Source: Streptococcus suis (lineage in GTDB: Bacteria; Bacillota; Bacilli; Lactobacillales; Streptococcaceae). Taken from it: a stretch of 64,000 bases of DNA. How positions within the stretch are numbered: position 1 is the stretch's first letter; every line of letters starts with the position of its first letter. The stretch lies in NCBI GenBank assembly GCA_022354845.1, contig CP031970.1:1798001-1862000 (forward strand). Direction: 5' to 3'. The notes below the pieces were generated by a model. The model searched no databases, was not told the origin of the DNA, and worked only from the letters and a program-made list of their open reading frames with translations. Positions 47,342-57,437 of this stretch are shown here, piece after piece. Position numbers and translations under genes: made by a program.

Positions 47342-48295
47342 TCAAATTGCATTCTCTTGCTTCCAATTTTTGAAATTGACCATGAACTTCTGAATCGCTT
47401 CTGGTTCTTGCAGGCTTTGCAAAGGATAAACGAAAGGAGTTAAAGGTCTGGCAGCTTTCTTTTGTAACACAAAAATGGACTTGGCCATGGCAGCCTTCCC
47501 AAAAAGATTTGGCGGCAGGGCAATCATGGCAACAATATTGGCTTGTTCTTGTAACCAACCTTTTAATAAATCGCTTTGCGGACTCGTTAATAAATCATTT
47601 GGAGCCAGTAAAATCGCAAATCCATCTTTTTCCAGATATTTGAGGGACTGTTCCATGAGCAAATGATGGGCGTAGGTATGTTCATTTGGACTAGCTACCT
47701 GATAACGGCTAGCAATCTGGTCATCTGGATAGTAGCCAATAGGCAAATCTCCCAAAATCACTTGGCTTTCTTTCAAAATCTGCGGACGTACCGCATCTCC
47801 CTGAGCAAATGAAATAGCTGCTCCCATGACATCCGCGATACTAGCCGATAAATCAATCAAGAGGTCATCTATTTCAATCCCTAAATAGTCTAATTCCTTC
47901 TGGCTGGCGTTGAGAATGGTCTGAGCTAAGTTTCCTGTACCAGAACCAATTTCCAAAACCGTCACTCTTGGAGTAGAGACCAACTGGTCCACAAGGAAAG
48001 ATAAGATAAATCCGATAGAGTCAGGTGTGAACTGATGGTTGTACTGCATCGGTTCTGTCTGGTTAGCTTTAATGAGCAAGAATTGGTAAGCACGACGCCA
48101 TTCTTCCTTTGTCAAGGCTAATTCTCTCAAGACTTGATTGTTGTTGAGAACAAGTTCGGTTTCATGTTGACCAGCTACATAGGCAGCATTTTGCTCAATC
48201 ATAGCATCATAAATATTGGTCCCAAGTTGATTTTGAATTGTCTGTACATTTTCTAAAAGCAGGTTGTAGGCCTGTTCAATTTTTTCATATTTCAT
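47342..48295 (-). CDS. comYH: Class I SAM-dependent methyltransferase (ComYH/YtxK-like)
   Basis: 317 residues. SAM-binding VLEIGSGTGNLAQTIL near 119-134 and the catalytic-type DLPIGYYP (an NPPY-like motif) near 184. It resembles adenine-specific DNA methyltransferases such as B. subtilis YtxK. It is the last gene of the comY operon and in some streptococci affects transformation, but the target is unknown. Confidence 0.85.
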   Translation of the reverse strand: MKYEKIEQAYNLLLENVQTIQNQLGTNIYDAMIEQNAAYVAGQHETELVLNNNQVLRELALTKEEWRRAYQFLLIKANQTEPMQYNHQFTPDSIGFILSFLVDQLVSTPRVTVLEIGSGTGNLAQTILNASQKELDYLGIEIDDLLIDLSASIADVMGAAISFAQGDAVRPQILKESQVILGDLPIGYYPDDQIASRYQVASPNEHTYAHHLLMEQSLKYLEKDGFAILLAPNDLLTSPQSDLLKGWLQEQANIVAMIALPPNLFGKAAMAKSIFVLQKKAARPLTPFVYPLQSLQEPEAIQKFMVNFKNWKQENAI

Positions 48296-48314
48296 ATTCT
48301 TATCTTAACAAATT

Positions 48315-48815
48315 TTAAGGAATTTGACTAGAAATTGGGAAGTGGTAAGTGAATTGCTTTCCTCCATTTAGTGTTACGACAACAGACAATTGATTATTTT
48401 TAATGCGATAGTCTGATTGACCCTGGTGAAATGAAATCTGCCCTTTCTTTACGACCGATTGTTTGGATGATTTTTGGGTCGGTGATGCCTTAGTGGCCTC
48501 CTCCGGATCAGCTTGTTTCTCAACCAAGTTTGGAGAATTGGTCTTAGAACTTCCTTCCTCGAGACGAGTTTGTTGGGCTATTTCTTGATCCTGACTAACT
48601 TTCTTTAATTGGATTTCCTGCTGGTACTCTGTCTTGACTTGCTCTGATACCATTTGAGCCATCATATATGCAGTAGCTTCTTGCTTGGTTACTTGTACTA
48701 GTTGACTTTCAGCGAATTGTCTATTGAGATAGAACTGGAGAATCAGGCTAAAGACAGCAAGCATTAAGAGAGCATAGAGCAGAACACCTGCCTTAATTCG
48801 TCTTTTCAAAAACAT
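48315..48815 (-). CDS. comYG: Competence protein ComGG/ComYG
   Basis: 166 residues: an N-terminal hydrophobic helix (KAGVLLYALLMLAVFSLILQF) and a Lys/Ser/Thr-rich variable domain, as in ComGG minor pseudopilin-like proteins. ATG 48815 is chosen (AAGGAG upstream). It overlaps comYF by 23 bp. Confidence 0.85.
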   Translation of the reverse strand: MFLKRRIKAGVLLYALLMLAVFSLILQFYLNRQFAESQLVQVTKQEATAYMMAQMVSEQVKTEYQQEIQLKKVSQDQEIAQQTRLEEGSSKTNSPNLVEKQADPEEATKASPTQKSSKQSVVKKGQISFHQGQSDYRIKNNQLSVVVTLNGGKQFTYHFPISSQIP

Positions 48816-49251
48816 ACCTAAAACTCCTTTCCTCCCCACTTTCAAATGTTACATCCAGCTGTATAACCTCGCCTTGTTGGGCGTAAGTAGCTGAATAAAC
48901 TTTGTACAACATGGGCTGATAGCCCTGACCATTTGCATTTGTCTTGCGAAAATCATCTGCCACAGACTTGCCAAATGCCAATGATTTTTCCCCTTTGGTT
49001 AGGTACAACTTTCCAGAATCAACCCGATCAAGACTTGCTCCTTCCCATTCAGCCCGCAATTGATCACAAAATAGTAACCACTGTTTTTCCACATGACGCT
49101 CTTGATAGCGAACCTCATGCGCTATCAATTTTGATAAACCTTCAATCACTAGCAAGCTGCCAGAAATAATGAGTAAGGCAATTAAACATTCCAAGAGGGT
49201 GAACGCGGCTAACTTAGTTTTTCTCAATCCGGATAACCTCCTTACCTTCAT
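48793..49251 (-). CDS. comYF: Competence pseudopilin ComGF/ComYF
   Basis: 152 residues, minor pseudopilin of the transformation pilus. Prepilin-like N-terminus KLAAFTLLECLIALLIISGS with the conserved Glu after FTLLE, then a globular domain (HEVRYQERHVEKQWLLFCDQL). It overlaps comYE and comYG, as normal. Confidence 0.9.
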   Translation of the reverse strand: MKVRRLSGLRKTKLAAFTLLECLIALLIISGSLLVIEGLSKLIAHEVRYQERHVEKQWLLFCDQLRAEWEGASLDRVDSGKLYLTKGEKSLAFGKSVADDFRKTNANGQGYQPMLYKVYSATYAQQGEVIQLDVTFESGEERSFRYVFEKTN

Positions 49252-49507
49252 GGTAAACGGTCAGTTCACGAGATGTTCGTTGTACTGAAACTTCAACCCC
49301 ATTTAGCTCTAAATGGGATTCTCCTGTCTGAACTGCCATCTTTGCAACATTATAAACTTCTTGTTGGTACAAACTGTTTACTAGTTGCATTCTTCCGGTA
49401 TCTATAGCTGTCAAAATCAAGCTACAAATCGTTACCAGGGTAGCTAGGGCAACTAAACCTTCTAACAAGACATAGGCTCTACTCTTCAATTTTCTTATAT
49501 CGACCAC
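49214..49507 (-). CDS. comYE: Competence pseudopilin ComGE/ComYE
   Basis: 97 residues with the prepilin-like start SRAYVLLEGLVALATLVTI and a short globular tail. Minor pseudopilin. Overlaps comYD by 29 bp and comYF by 38 bp. Confidence 0.88.
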   Translation of the reverse strand: MVDIRKLKSRAYVLLEGLVALATLVTICSLILTAIDTGRMQLVNSLYQQEVYNVAKMAVQTGESHLELNGVEVSVQRTSRELTVYHEGKEVIRIEKN

Positions 49508-49883
49508 TCCCTATATATAGTTGATACTTGATTGTTTCATGACTCATCTTAAAACTGATTTTTTCCAAGGAAGAATTACCCCCATCATCCTGAAACACAA
49601 TTGTTTTTTCTTCTACTATGGATACATTAGGCGGCAATGAAATGATTCGATAGCCATTTGATACTTCTTCTCCAGCTATACGAAGCGCTACCTTTTCTTG
49701 AGTTCTAGCAGCCAATTCTTGACTGTCTTTATACAAGGACTCAAATTCCAAAAGAAACACCTGCTCTTGCACTACATGAAAAGCAGTATGCACCGACCCC
49801 GATAATAACAACGCTAGAAAACAGACAACACCTAATGTTAGTAAGCTCTCTAGAAGAGTAAAGGCCTTATTCTTTAGGTGCAT
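49479..49883 (-). CDS. comYD: Competence pseudopilin ComGD/ComYD
   Basis: 134 residues with type IV prepilin start KNKAFTLLESLLTLGVVCFLALL, followed by VVQEQVFLLEFESLYKDSQ. Minor pseudopilin needed for DNA uptake. Overlaps comYC by 17 bp. Confidence 0.9.
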   Translation of the reverse strand: MHLKNKAFTLLESLLTLGVVCFLALLLSGSVHTAFHVVQEQVFLLEFESLYKDSQELAARTQEKVALRIAGEEVSNGYRIISLPPNVSIVEEKTIVFQDDGGNSSLEKISFKMSHETIKYQLYIGSGRYKKIEE

Positions 49884-50151
49884 TATTATATTTTTCTCGT
49901 TGATCTTCAGTTATCATCTCCAATTTTTCTAATTCTTCCGCTGTTGGACGAACACCATGGTCCAATTCGTAAATGTCCATTTGACTTTCAACTATTTTTA
50001 CAATTGCTGCGTCCCCTTTCTTCTGAATTGCTTCTTTTTGATTACTGAGATTTGGCACAAATAATAGTAAGAGAATACTAATAATTCCAAGCACCACTAA
50101 CATTTCGATCAAAGTGAAACCTTTGACTTTCTTTTTCAACATTTTTTTCAT
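49867..50151 (-). CDS. comYC: Major competence pilin ComGC/ComYC
   Basis: 94 residues, the main subunit of the transformation pilus. Signal KKKVKGFTLIEMLVVLGII with the Gly/Phe cleavage site and Glu5 used by the ComC peptidase, then helix NLSNQKEAIQKKGDAAIVKIVE. ATG 50151 (MKKMLKKK) is chosen because GGAG lies upstream; it is tightly coupled to comYB. Confidence 0.93.
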   Translation of the reverse strand: MKKMLKKKVKGFTLIEMLVVLGIISILLLLFVPNLSNQKEAIQKKGDAAIVKIVESQMDIYELDHGVRPTAEELEKLEMITEDQREKYNNAPKE

Positions 50152-50152
50152 T

Positions 50153-51190
50153 TTATAACTCCATATTCTGATAAATTGGCAGCAACATGGCTGCATAGAT
50201 GAGAACGACCATTAAGGCCACAAAGAGAAAAACCAATGGTTGAATCAACTGCATGGCCCTATTAACACGAGTAAAAAATTCCTCCCAACACTCTGTTGCA
50301 TACACAGATAGCTCACTTCCTAATTTTGATTTGACTTGCCCATACTCAATCATTAGACTCAGCTCCCGTTTGAAAAAGCCATACGTTTGGATATGAGCAT
50401 GGAAACTATGCCCATCAGAAAGCGAACGCTCTAAATCTTCACCAATCTCACGAAAAAGCTGTGATTTTTGTTCCTGCATCAAGCCCACAATCTGAGGCAT
50501 ATCAAGTCCCTGACCAATCAAGCTTCCCCACTCCCTCGCGTAATAGGCGGTCAAATAGGTTTGGATGAGTTTTCCGAAAAATGGCAGAGCTACTAAGCGA
50601 GAAAAAGCCTTGATTTTATTTGTTCTGCGATACCAAATAAGCCCACCTAAGACAGCAAGAAAGAAAAGGCCACAAAAGGATAAAAAGATTGTTGGCAAGT
50701 GTTGAATCAATATAGTCGCAACATTTCCTTCTTCCAACTGGGGCAACAAATAGTTTTTTAGTCCCAACATTATCAATAATAAAAAGGCAAGCAAGATGAT
50801 TGGATAGGTTGCTACTTCTATCAATTTTTTACGCACCTTGCTAACATTTTCAAGATAAGATTGAATATGATTTAAACTCAGACTGGTATTGCCATGAACC
50901 TCCGCCAAGGCCACCTGAGTGACAACCGCATCCGAAAAGCGTAAATCTCCCAAAAGACTTGAAAATGGCTTTCCTGCAAGAAGACCGTCGGACAAAACTT
51001 GCGTGTATTGGTCAGCCAAGAGTTGACTCCGTTTGAGAAAATCGACAATTTCTCCCAAGTGAAATCCACTAGCAAAAAGATTGTTAAAGAGCTCAATCAC
51101 CTTACGCTGTCGAACCAAGGACAATTTTTTCTGTTTCTGCCTGCCGAGGACTGATATGTCCCGCTGCAAGAAGGCATTCAATTTGCTCAT
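50153..51190 (-). CDS. comYB: Competence membrane platform protein ComGB/ComYB
   Basis: 345 residues, GspF/PilC-type inner-membrane protein with helices near 145-165, 195-215 and 315-340 (LFVALMVVLIYAAMLLP). Two GspF domains: RKVIELFNNLFASGFHLGEI and TYLTAYYAREWGSLIGQGLD. It works with ComYA to assemble the pilus. ATG 51190 is chosen from homologue length, placing an overlap of 89 bp with comYA. Confidence 0.88.
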   Translation of the reverse strand: MSKLNAFLQRDISVLGRQKQKKLSLVRQRKVIELFNNLFASGFHLGEIVDFLKRSQLLADQYTQVLSDGLLAGKPFSSLLGDLRFSDAVVTQVALAEVHGNTSLSLNHIQSYLENVSKVRKKLIEVATYPIILLAFLLLIMLGLKNYLLPQLEEGNVATILIQHLPTIFLSFCGLFFLAVLGGLIWYRRTNKIKAFSRLVALPFFGKLIQTYLTAYYAREWGSLIGQGLDMPQIVGLMQEQKSQLFREIGEDLERSLSDGHSFHAHIQTYGFFKRELSLMIEYGQVKSKLGSELSVYATECWEEFFTRVNRAMQLIQPLVFLFVALMVVLIYAAMLLPIYQNMEL

Positions 51191-52052
51191 TCCACTTGTC
51201 CGAGGAATGGTTTTGGTAGTTTCCTTTTGCAAAATCAACAACACCTCCTCCCCCTATTAATCGTTGATAGGCAATTCCTTGAAGAGCATTATTCAATTCT
51301 TCAGGACTTACACCCAGTTCTAACATGCGAGCATAGACACCAGCAACACTTCTAGCATGAACCGTTGAGAAGACCGTTGCCCCTGTCAAACTAGCTCGAA
51401 TTACTGCCCGAGCAGTTTCTGAATCTCGAATTTCTCCAATAATCAGTAAATCTGGTCGATGACGAAGTGATAGTTTGATGAGATTATCATAGGTAGCACC
51501 AATTGCCTCATTGAGCTGGAGTTGGAGCATATCTTCCTGCTTGATTTCCACTGGATCTTCTATAGTTAGAATTTGCTTATCTGGAAATTTCAATCTCGCC
51601 AGCTGGTACATGAGTGTAGTCTTGCCAGAACCGACCGGCCCTGAAAAAAGATAGAGCCCTCGTCCCTTGATTTCTTGAGCAATCCTCTCCAATGCTCCAA
51701 ACCAAAATTTAAGTTGTTGATCTTGATCATAGAGCAGACGAATGACCAAACTTTCTTTACCACGATAATCACCAACCGTTGATAACCGAAGGGAAATCTC
51801 CCCTGAAACATAATTGTAGTCACAAGAGCCTTGCTGGCAACGCCGTTTTTCACCGACATTCAAACCCGCTAAAAACTTGAAATGGCTAATAATGGCCATC
51901 ACCTCATCCTCGGCTAATTCTTGAATATATTCCCGTTCATCCATTATTCGATGATAGACTTGGTAGTTTTCTCCTCTTGGAATCAAATAAATATCACTGA
52001 CCCTTTCGACAACTGCCTCTTCAATCATTTTTCTTGCTTTTTCTTGAATCAT
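51102..52052 (-). CDS. comYA: Competence traffic ATPase ComGA/ComYA
   Basis: 316 residues, PilB/GspE-type ATPase that powers the transformation pilus. Walker A SGPVGSGKTTLM near 134-145, Asp box LTIEDPVEIKQE, Walker B RPDLLIIGEIRD, His box ATVFSTVHARSV. First gene of the comY operon; a ComX box TACGAATA lies 20 bp upstream. Confidence 0.95.
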   Translation of the reverse strand: MIQEKARKMIEEAVVERVSDIYLIPRGENYQVYHRIMDEREYIQELAEDEVMAIISHFKFLAGLNVGEKRRCQQGSCDYNYVSGEISLRLSTVGDYRGKESLVIRLLYDQDQQLKFWFGALERIAQEIKGRGLYLFSGPVGSGKTTLMYQLARLKFPDKQILTIEDPVEIKQEDMLQLQLNEAIGATYDNLIKLSLRHRPDLLIIGEIRDSETARAVIRASLTGATVFSTVHARSVAGVYARMLELGVSPEELNNALQGIAYQRLIGGGGVVDFAKGNYQNHSSDKWNEQIECLLAAGHISPRQAETEKIVLGSTA

Positions 52053-52071
52053 ATAACCTCCCTACTCCATC

Positions 52072-52079
52072 TATTCGTA
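52072..52079 (-). promoter_or_regulatory. ComX (cin) box of comY operon
   Basis: TACGAATA on the minus strand, 20 bp before the comYA start, identical to the ssbB box. Places the comY operon in the SigX late-competence regulon. Confidence 0.88.
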
Positions 52080-52139
52080 AAACATATTGATTTGTGGCAT
52101 ATTTATGTTAGAATAGTAAAAAAGTTGTGGAGGTTTCCC

Positions 52140-53090
52140 ATGAAAAGATTAAAAAAAGGCGACCACATACGCGTAGTCAGCCCATCTTCGTCTATTGAAA
52201 GTATTGGTGGCTTTGAGGCTAATGTAGCAGCTAAGAAAAAGTTAGAAGCACTTGGGTTCAGACTCTCTTTTTCAGAACATTATTTTGAAAATGATATCTT
52301 TGACTCAGCTCCGATTGCTAGTCGAGTTGAGGACTTGGAGGCGGCTTTTGCGAATGAAACAGTTGATGCCATTCTGACAACCATTGGTGGCTTCAACTGC
52401 AATGAATTGTTGCCCTATCTGGATTTTGATCTGATTGCCCGTAATCAGAAGATTTTCTGTGGCTATTCGGATACGACTGCCCTGCTCAATGCCATCTATG
52501 CCAAGACAGGCATGCAAACTTATATGGGCCCAGCTTATTCCAGCTTTAAAATGGAGCAGGGGCAACAGTACCAAACAACATCTTGGCTAAATGCAGTCAC
52601 TCAGGATACCTATCAATTAACTCCAAGTCTTGAATGGTCTAGCGACGCTTGGTACCTACCAGACGCCCCTCGCACCTTTTACCCAACAGAATGGAAAGTC
52701 TACAATCCAGGCAAAGCCTCTGGTATTGCCATCGGCGGAAATCTGTCTACTTTTGCTCTCCTTCACGGTACTGAATTTGCCCCCAAGCCAGACAAGTATA
52801 TCCTCTTTTTAGAAGAGGCGGAAGAAGATCATTATGTTGAATTTACAAGGCATTTTGCCGCTCTCCTTCAAGTTTATCCAAATCCACAAGCGGTTCTTAT
52901 CGGACGCTTCCCGAAAGAAACAGAAATGACTGAGGAAATTTTATTGGCAATTTTGGACAAGCACCCTATTCTCAAAAAAGTTCCTGTTCTGTACGATTTG
53001 GACTTTGCCCATACCCAACCTCTCTTTACCATTACAATCGGTGGACAGGTAGAGATTGACACCAAAACATTTTCTATCACATTCAGTTAA
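52140..53090 (+). CDS. LD-carboxypeptidase (S66, MccF-like)
   Basis: 316 residues. S66 family: DHIRVVSPSSSIES at the start, nucleophile Ser in FCGYSDTTALL near 111-121, GPAYSSF and the distal EEAEEDHYVEF region with LYDLDFAHTQP (His). Family members trim murein tetrapeptides or hydrolyse microcin C-type peptides. ATG 52140 is chosen from GGAGG six bases upstream; the longer frame to 51921 is spurious. Confidence 0.88.
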   Translation: MKRLKKGDHIRVVSPSSSIESIGGFEANVAAKKKLEALGFRLSFSEHYFENDIFDSAPIASRVEDLEAAFANETVDAILTTIGGFNCNELLPYLDFDLIARNQKIFCGYSDTTALLNAIYAKTGMQTYMGPAYSSFKMEQGQQYQTTSWLNAVTQDTYQLTPSLEWSSDAWYLPDAPRTFYPTEWKVYNPGKASGIAIGGNLSTFALLHGTEFAPKPDKYILFLEEAEEDHYVEFTRHFAALLQVYPNPQAVLIGRFPKETEMTEEILLAILDKHPILKKVPVLYDLDFAHTQPLFTITIGGQVEIDTKTFSITFS

Positions 53091-53124
53091 AAAAGGATTG
53101 CCACTTCATTAGGCAATCCTTTTT
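53089..53124. terminator. Bidirectional terminator
   Basis: AAAAAAGGATTGCC and GGCAATCCTTTTT form a strong stem between the convergent S66 peptidase and DUF1033 genes. Confidence 0.92.
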
Positions 53125-53491
53125 AGTCAACCTTAACAAATGATTCTTGTTTTAGTCTACATGGTCCAACTCTCGGTTGAAGAGATTTTTTAGTCAATCC
53201 TGCAGGTAAATTTTCCTTCGATTCTATCAACATAAGGGAATGGAAACGCTGTAAATACTCATCACACTCTTCACACCAGTACTGGTCTGATTCATCCCAA
53301 AAAGCCACCATTGTCCCATTTTTGCTTTTTTTCATTGGAAAACTTTCTGAAAGTTTTACCCATTCCTTCTGAAAAGCAGAAAGTGCATCCTCGTAACGTT
53401 CGTACGTCACTCTACTGACAACATCTTCTTCCCAACCATCTAAGAACCACCACGGTTCAAAATCTCCATACATTTTAATTACTTTATACAT
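53123..53491 (-). CDS. DUF1033 family protein
   Basis: 122 residues, soluble, starting MYKVIKMYGDFEPWWFLDGWEEDVV, the DUF1033 signature, with QYWCEECDEYLQRFHSLML (a CxxC pair). Conserved in streptococci downstream of rpoC or near competence genes; no function is known. ATG 53491 is chosen from AAAGGA upstream. Confidence 0.88.
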   Translation of the reverse strand: MYKVIKMYGDFEPWWFLDGWEEDVVSRVTYERYEDALSAFQKEWVKLSESFPMKKSKNGTMVAFWDESDQYWCEECDEYLQRFHSLMLIESKENLPAGLTKKSLQPRVGPCRLKQESFVKVD

Positions 53492-53578
53492 AATACTAAT
53501 TCCTTTACCGTACACATTATATCGAAATTATATGTATAAAAAAAACATTCTGCTTGTGAGTATTGCCACAAAATAACA

Positions 53579-53617
53579 TAAAAAGCACACCTCAAAAATG
53601 AGATGTGCTTTCTTTTT
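53579..53617 (-). terminator. rpoBC terminator
   Basis: On the minus strand AAAGCACATCTC and GAGGTGTGCTTTTT form a stem after the rpoC stop. Confidence 0.9.
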
Positions 53618-56600
53618 ATTCAGTGGCTGCAAGTTTTGCTTCTTCAGCAAGCTCTTCTGCTACTGTATCTTCAATAATTTCAACTTCATTGATGGCTTGT
53701 GGTTCAAGATTACGGTAGCGGGCCATACCTGTACCCGCTGGGATAATCTTACCAATAATAACGTTCTCTTTCAAACCAAGAAGGTTATCACGTTTACCAC
53801 GAATGGCTGCATCAGTAAGGACACGAGTTGTTTCCTGGAAGGATGCTGCTGACAAGAATGAGTTGGTTTCAAGAGATGCCTTAGTAATCCCCATAAGGAC
53901 TGGACGAGCTGTTGCTGGAACACCACCAGCGATAACCACATCAGCATTGGCATCTGTAAAGTCTGCAATATCCATAAGTGTACCCATAAGCAGATCTGTA
54001 TCGCCTGGATCCATGACACGAACTTTACGAAGCATTTGGCGAACCATTACCTCAATGTGCTTGTCACCGATTTCTACACCCTGGCTACGGTAAACTTTTT
54101 GAACTTCAGAAAGAAGGTAAGTTTCAACTGCCAAGACATCACGAACTTCAAGCAAGTGTTTTGGTTGGATAGAACCTTCAGTGAGGGCGCTACCTCTCGC
54201 AACTTGATCACCAACTTCGACTTTCATACGGGCTGTAAATGGTACAACGTATTCGCCTTCGCCAGTTTTACCTTTAACAAAGACTTTCTTGGTACGAGTA
54301 GAAGCATCTTCTTCAATAGCGATAACTTCACCTTTAACCTCAGTGATAACTGCTTCCCCTTTCGGATTGCGCGCCTCAAAGATTTCTTGGACACGAGGAA
54401 GACCCTGAGTGATATCGCTGTTTGAGGCTACACCACCCGTGTGGAAGGTACGCATTGTAAGCTGTGTACCAGGTTCACCGATAGATTGGGCTGCAATCGT
54501 ACCAACTGCTTCACCCACTTCAACCGCATCACCTGTCGCCAAGTTGATACCATAACAATGACGGCAGACACCGTGGCGAGTATTACATGTAAATACACTA
54601 CGGATGGTTACTTGTTCAACACCTGCATTGACAATTTCACGGGCAATATCTTCAGTAATCAATTGGTTTGGACCAATGATAACGGCACCCGTTTCAGGAT
54701 GTTTAACAGTTTTCTTAGTGTAACGACCTTGCAAACGCTCTTCAAGTGGCTCGATCATTTCCTTGCCATCTGTGATTGAACGGATGTCAAGACCACGGTC
54801 TGTTCCACAGTCGTCTTCACGGATAATAACATCTTGGGCAACGTCAACCAAACGACGAGTCAGATAACCTGAGTCGGCTGTCTTCAAGGCCGTATCCGTC
54901 ATACCCTTACGGGCACCATGAGTTGAGAAGAACATTTCCAAAACAGAAAGACCTTCACGGAAGTTAGACAAGATAGGCAATTCCATGATACGTCCGTTCG
55001 GAGCTGACATCAGACCACGCATACCGGCCAACTGGGAGAAGTTGGAAATGTTACCACGGGCACCAGAGTCCATCATCATAACGATTGGGTTCTTCGGATC
55101 TTGTTTTTCAACCAGAAGTTTTTCCAATTTTTCCTTAGCTGAACGCCATTCATCTGTAACAGCTGCATAACGCTCATCATCAGTAATCATACCACGACGG
55201 AATTGTTTCTTGATTTGTTCTACACGTTCGTGAGATTCTTCAATGATTTCAGCCTTGTTGTCGATGACCGGAATATCGGCAATCCCCACTGTCAAACCAG
55301 CAAGTGTTGAGTGATAGTAACCCAAGTCTTTCAAACGGTCAAGCAGGGCTGATGTTTCAGTTGTACGGAAACGCTTGAAGATTTCAGCGATGATATTACC
55401 AAAATTTTTCTTCTTGAATGGTTGGTTGATTGGCAATTCTGCAATAGCAGCCTTGATATCTGACCCTGGCTCCAAGAAGTATTTATCAGGAGTTCCTTCT
55501 GTCAAGTTAGCATTATTTGGCTCTTGCAAGTATGGAAGTCCTTCTGGCATAATCGCGTTGAACAAGATTTTTCCGACGGTTGTCATCATGACCTTGTGTT
55601 TTTGGTTATCTTTCCAAGGTTTATCAAGGCTATCTGTTGCGATACCAACACGAGTATGCAAGTGAACATAGCCATTGCGGTAAGCCATAATAGCCTCATC
55701 CGCATCCTTGAAGACCATACCTTCACCTTCACGACCAGCATCTTCCATGGTCAAGTAGTAGTTACCCAAAACCATATCCTGAGATGGTGTTACGACTGGT
55801 TTACCATCTTTAGGGTTAAGGATGTGTTCTGCCGCAAGCATAAGGATACGTGCTTCTGCTTGTGCTTCTTCTGACAATGGAACGTGAATCGCCATCTGGT
55901 CACCGTCAAAGTCGGCGTTGTAGGCTTCACAGACAAGCGGGTGCAAACGAAGGGCTTTACCGTCGATCAGAACTGGCTCAAAAGCCTGGATACCCAAACG
56001 GTGAAGGGTAGGTGCGCGGTTCAAAAGAACTGGGTGTTCTTTGATCACTTCTTCCAAGATATCCCAAATACGGTCGTCACCACGTTCAATCAAACGTTTT
56101 GCAGCCTTTACGTTACCAGCAATATCACGGGCAACGATTTCGCGCATGACAAACGGTTTGAAGAGCTCAATAGCCATTTCACGTGGTACACCACATTGGT
56201 ACATTTTAAGAGTTGGACCAACGGCGATAACGGAACGTCCTGAGAAGTCAACACGCTTACCAAGCAAGTTTTGACGGAAACGGCCTTGTTTACCTTTAAG
56301 CATGTGGCTGAGTGATTTAAGTGGACGGCTACCTGGTCCTGTAATTGGACGACCACGGCGACCGTTGTCAATCAAAGCATCTACAGCTTCTTGGAGCATC
56401 CGTTTTTCGTTTTGTACGATGATCCCTGGAGCGTTAAGTTCCAAGAGACGAGCCAAACGGTTGTTACGGTTGATAACACGGCGATATAATTCATTCAAAT
56501 CAGATGCAGCAAAACGGCCACCATCCAACTGAACCATCGGACGCAAATCTGGTGGAATAACTGGCAAGATATTGAGAATCATCCACTCAGGTTTATTTCC

Positions 56601-57260
56601 GGATTTGTAGAAAGCATCCAATACATCCAAACGACGCACAGCTTTAATCCGTTTTTGTCCAGTAGCAGTTTTTAACTCTTCTTTCAACGCAGCGATTTCT
56701 TTTGGAAGATCGACTTGTTTCAAGAGGTCTTGGATCGCTTCTGCACCCATTTTGGCAACGAATGTACCATAGCCATATTCACGCAAACGCTCACGGTATT
56801 CGCGCTCAGTCATGATTGACTTGTGCTCAAGCGGTGTATCTTTAGGATCGATCACCACGTAAGCCGCGAAGTAGATAACTTCCTCAAGCGCACGTGGGCT
56901 CATATCTAAGGTCAAGCCCATACGACTTGGAATACCTTTGAAATACCAAATGTGTGAAATTGGTGCTTTCAACTCAATGTGTCCCATACGTTCACGACGT
57001 ACTTTTGCACGAGTCACTTCCACACCACAGCGGTCACAAGTAATCCCTTTATAACGGATACGTTTGTATTTACCGCATGAACACTCCCAGTCTTTTGTTG
57101 GACCAAAGATTACTTCGTCAAATAGTCCATCACGTTCTGGTTTAAGTGTACGATAGTTGATTGTTTCAGGTTTTTTAACCTCACCGTAAGACCATGAACG
57201 AACCTTACTTGGTGAAGCTAACGTGATTTGCATACTTTTAAATCGATTTACGTCAACCAC
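53616..57260 (-). CDS. rpoC: RNA polymerase beta' subunit
   Basis: 1214 residues. Zinc site [20 protein letters not shown] near 70-90, the catalytic [12 protein letters not shown] with three Asp, the bridge-helix region [25 protein letters not shown] and rudder [15 protein letters not shown]. Starts with GTG at 57260 ([11 protein letters not shown]), where GAAAGGGA precedes; the longer open frame is not used by homologues. Follows rpoB after a 177-bp gap with a hairpin. Confidence 0.97.
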   Translation of the reverse strand: MVDVNRFKSMQITLASPSKVRSWSYGEVKKPETINYRTLKPERDGLFDEVIFGPTKDWECSCGKYKRIRYKGITCDRCGVEVTRAKVRRERMGHIELKAPISHIWYFKGIPSRMGLTLDMSPRALEEVIYFAAYVVIDPKDTPLEHKSIMTEREYRERLREYGYGTFVAKMGAEAIQDLLKQVDLPKEIAALKEELKTATGQKRIKAVRRLDVLDAFYKSGNKPEWMILNILPVIPPDLRPMVQLDGGRFAASDLNELYRRVINRNNRLARLLELNAPGIIVQNEKRMLQEAVDALIDNGRRGRPITGPGSRPLKSLSHMLKGKQGRFRQNLLGKRVDFSGRSVIAVGPTLKMYQCGVPREMAIELFKPFVMREIVARDIAGNVKAAKRLIERGDDRIWDILEEVIKEHPVLLNRAPTLHRLGIQAFEPVLIDGKALRLHPLVCEAYNADFDGDQMAIHVPLSEEAQAEARILMLAAEHILNPKDGKPVVTPSQDMVLGNYYLTMEDAGREGEGMVFKDADEAIMAYRNGYVHLHTRVGIATDSLDKPWKDNQKHKVMMTTVGKILFNAIMPEGLPYLQEPNNANLTEGTPDKYFLEPGSDIKAAIAELPINQPFKKKNFGNIIAEIFKRFRTTETSALLDRLKDLGYYHSTLAGLTVGIADIPVIDNKAEIIEESHERVEQIKKQFRRGMITDDERYAAVTDEWRSAKEKLEKLLVEKQDPKNPIVMMMDSGARGNISNFSQLAGMRGLMSAPNGRIMELPILSNFREGLSVLEMFFSTHGARKGMTDTALKTADSGYLTRRLVDVAQDVIIREDDCGTDRGLDIRSITDGKEMIEPLEERLQGRYTKKTVKHPETGAVIIGPNQLITEDIAREIVNAGVEQVTIRSVFTCNTRHGVCRHCYGINLATGDAVEVGEAVGTIAAQSIGEPGTQLTMRTFHTGGVASNSDITQGLPRVQEIFEARNPKGEAVITEVKGEVIAIEEDASTRTKKVFVKGKTGEGEYVVPFTARMKVEVGDQVARGSALTEGSIQPKHLLEVRDVLAVETYLLSEVQKVYRSQGVEIGDKHIEVMVRQMLRKVRVMDPGDTDLLMGTLMDIADFTDANADVVIAGGVPATARPVLMGITKASLETNSFLSAASFQETTRVLTDAAIRGKRDNLLGLKENVIIGKIIPAGTGMARYRNLEPQAINEVEIIEDTVAEELAEEAKLAATE

Positions 57261-57379
57261 TAATAATCCCTTTCTTTTCTTGTGAGAGGATGGATTCCCA
57301 TACCTCAAACTCTTGAACAATAATCAGCAGAATGGATAGCTGGTAAGCTATTTTTCTATAAATCAGACGGTGGAAAACT

Positions 57380-57419
57380 GTTGGTCCTTATCTCTTTCAG
57401 TTCTGAGATTTGGACCAAC
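57380..57419 (-). promoter_or_regulatory. Hairpin in rpoB-rpoC gap
   Basis: GTTGGTCC and GGACCAAC, extended by ATCTC/GAGAT, form a long interrupted stem 18 bp after the rpoB stop. On the minus strand only a short T run (GTTTTCC) follows, so it would be a partial terminator or processing site that sets the rpoB:rpoC ratio. Confidence 0.5.
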
Positions 57420-57437
57420 TTGTTCCATCCATTCTAA

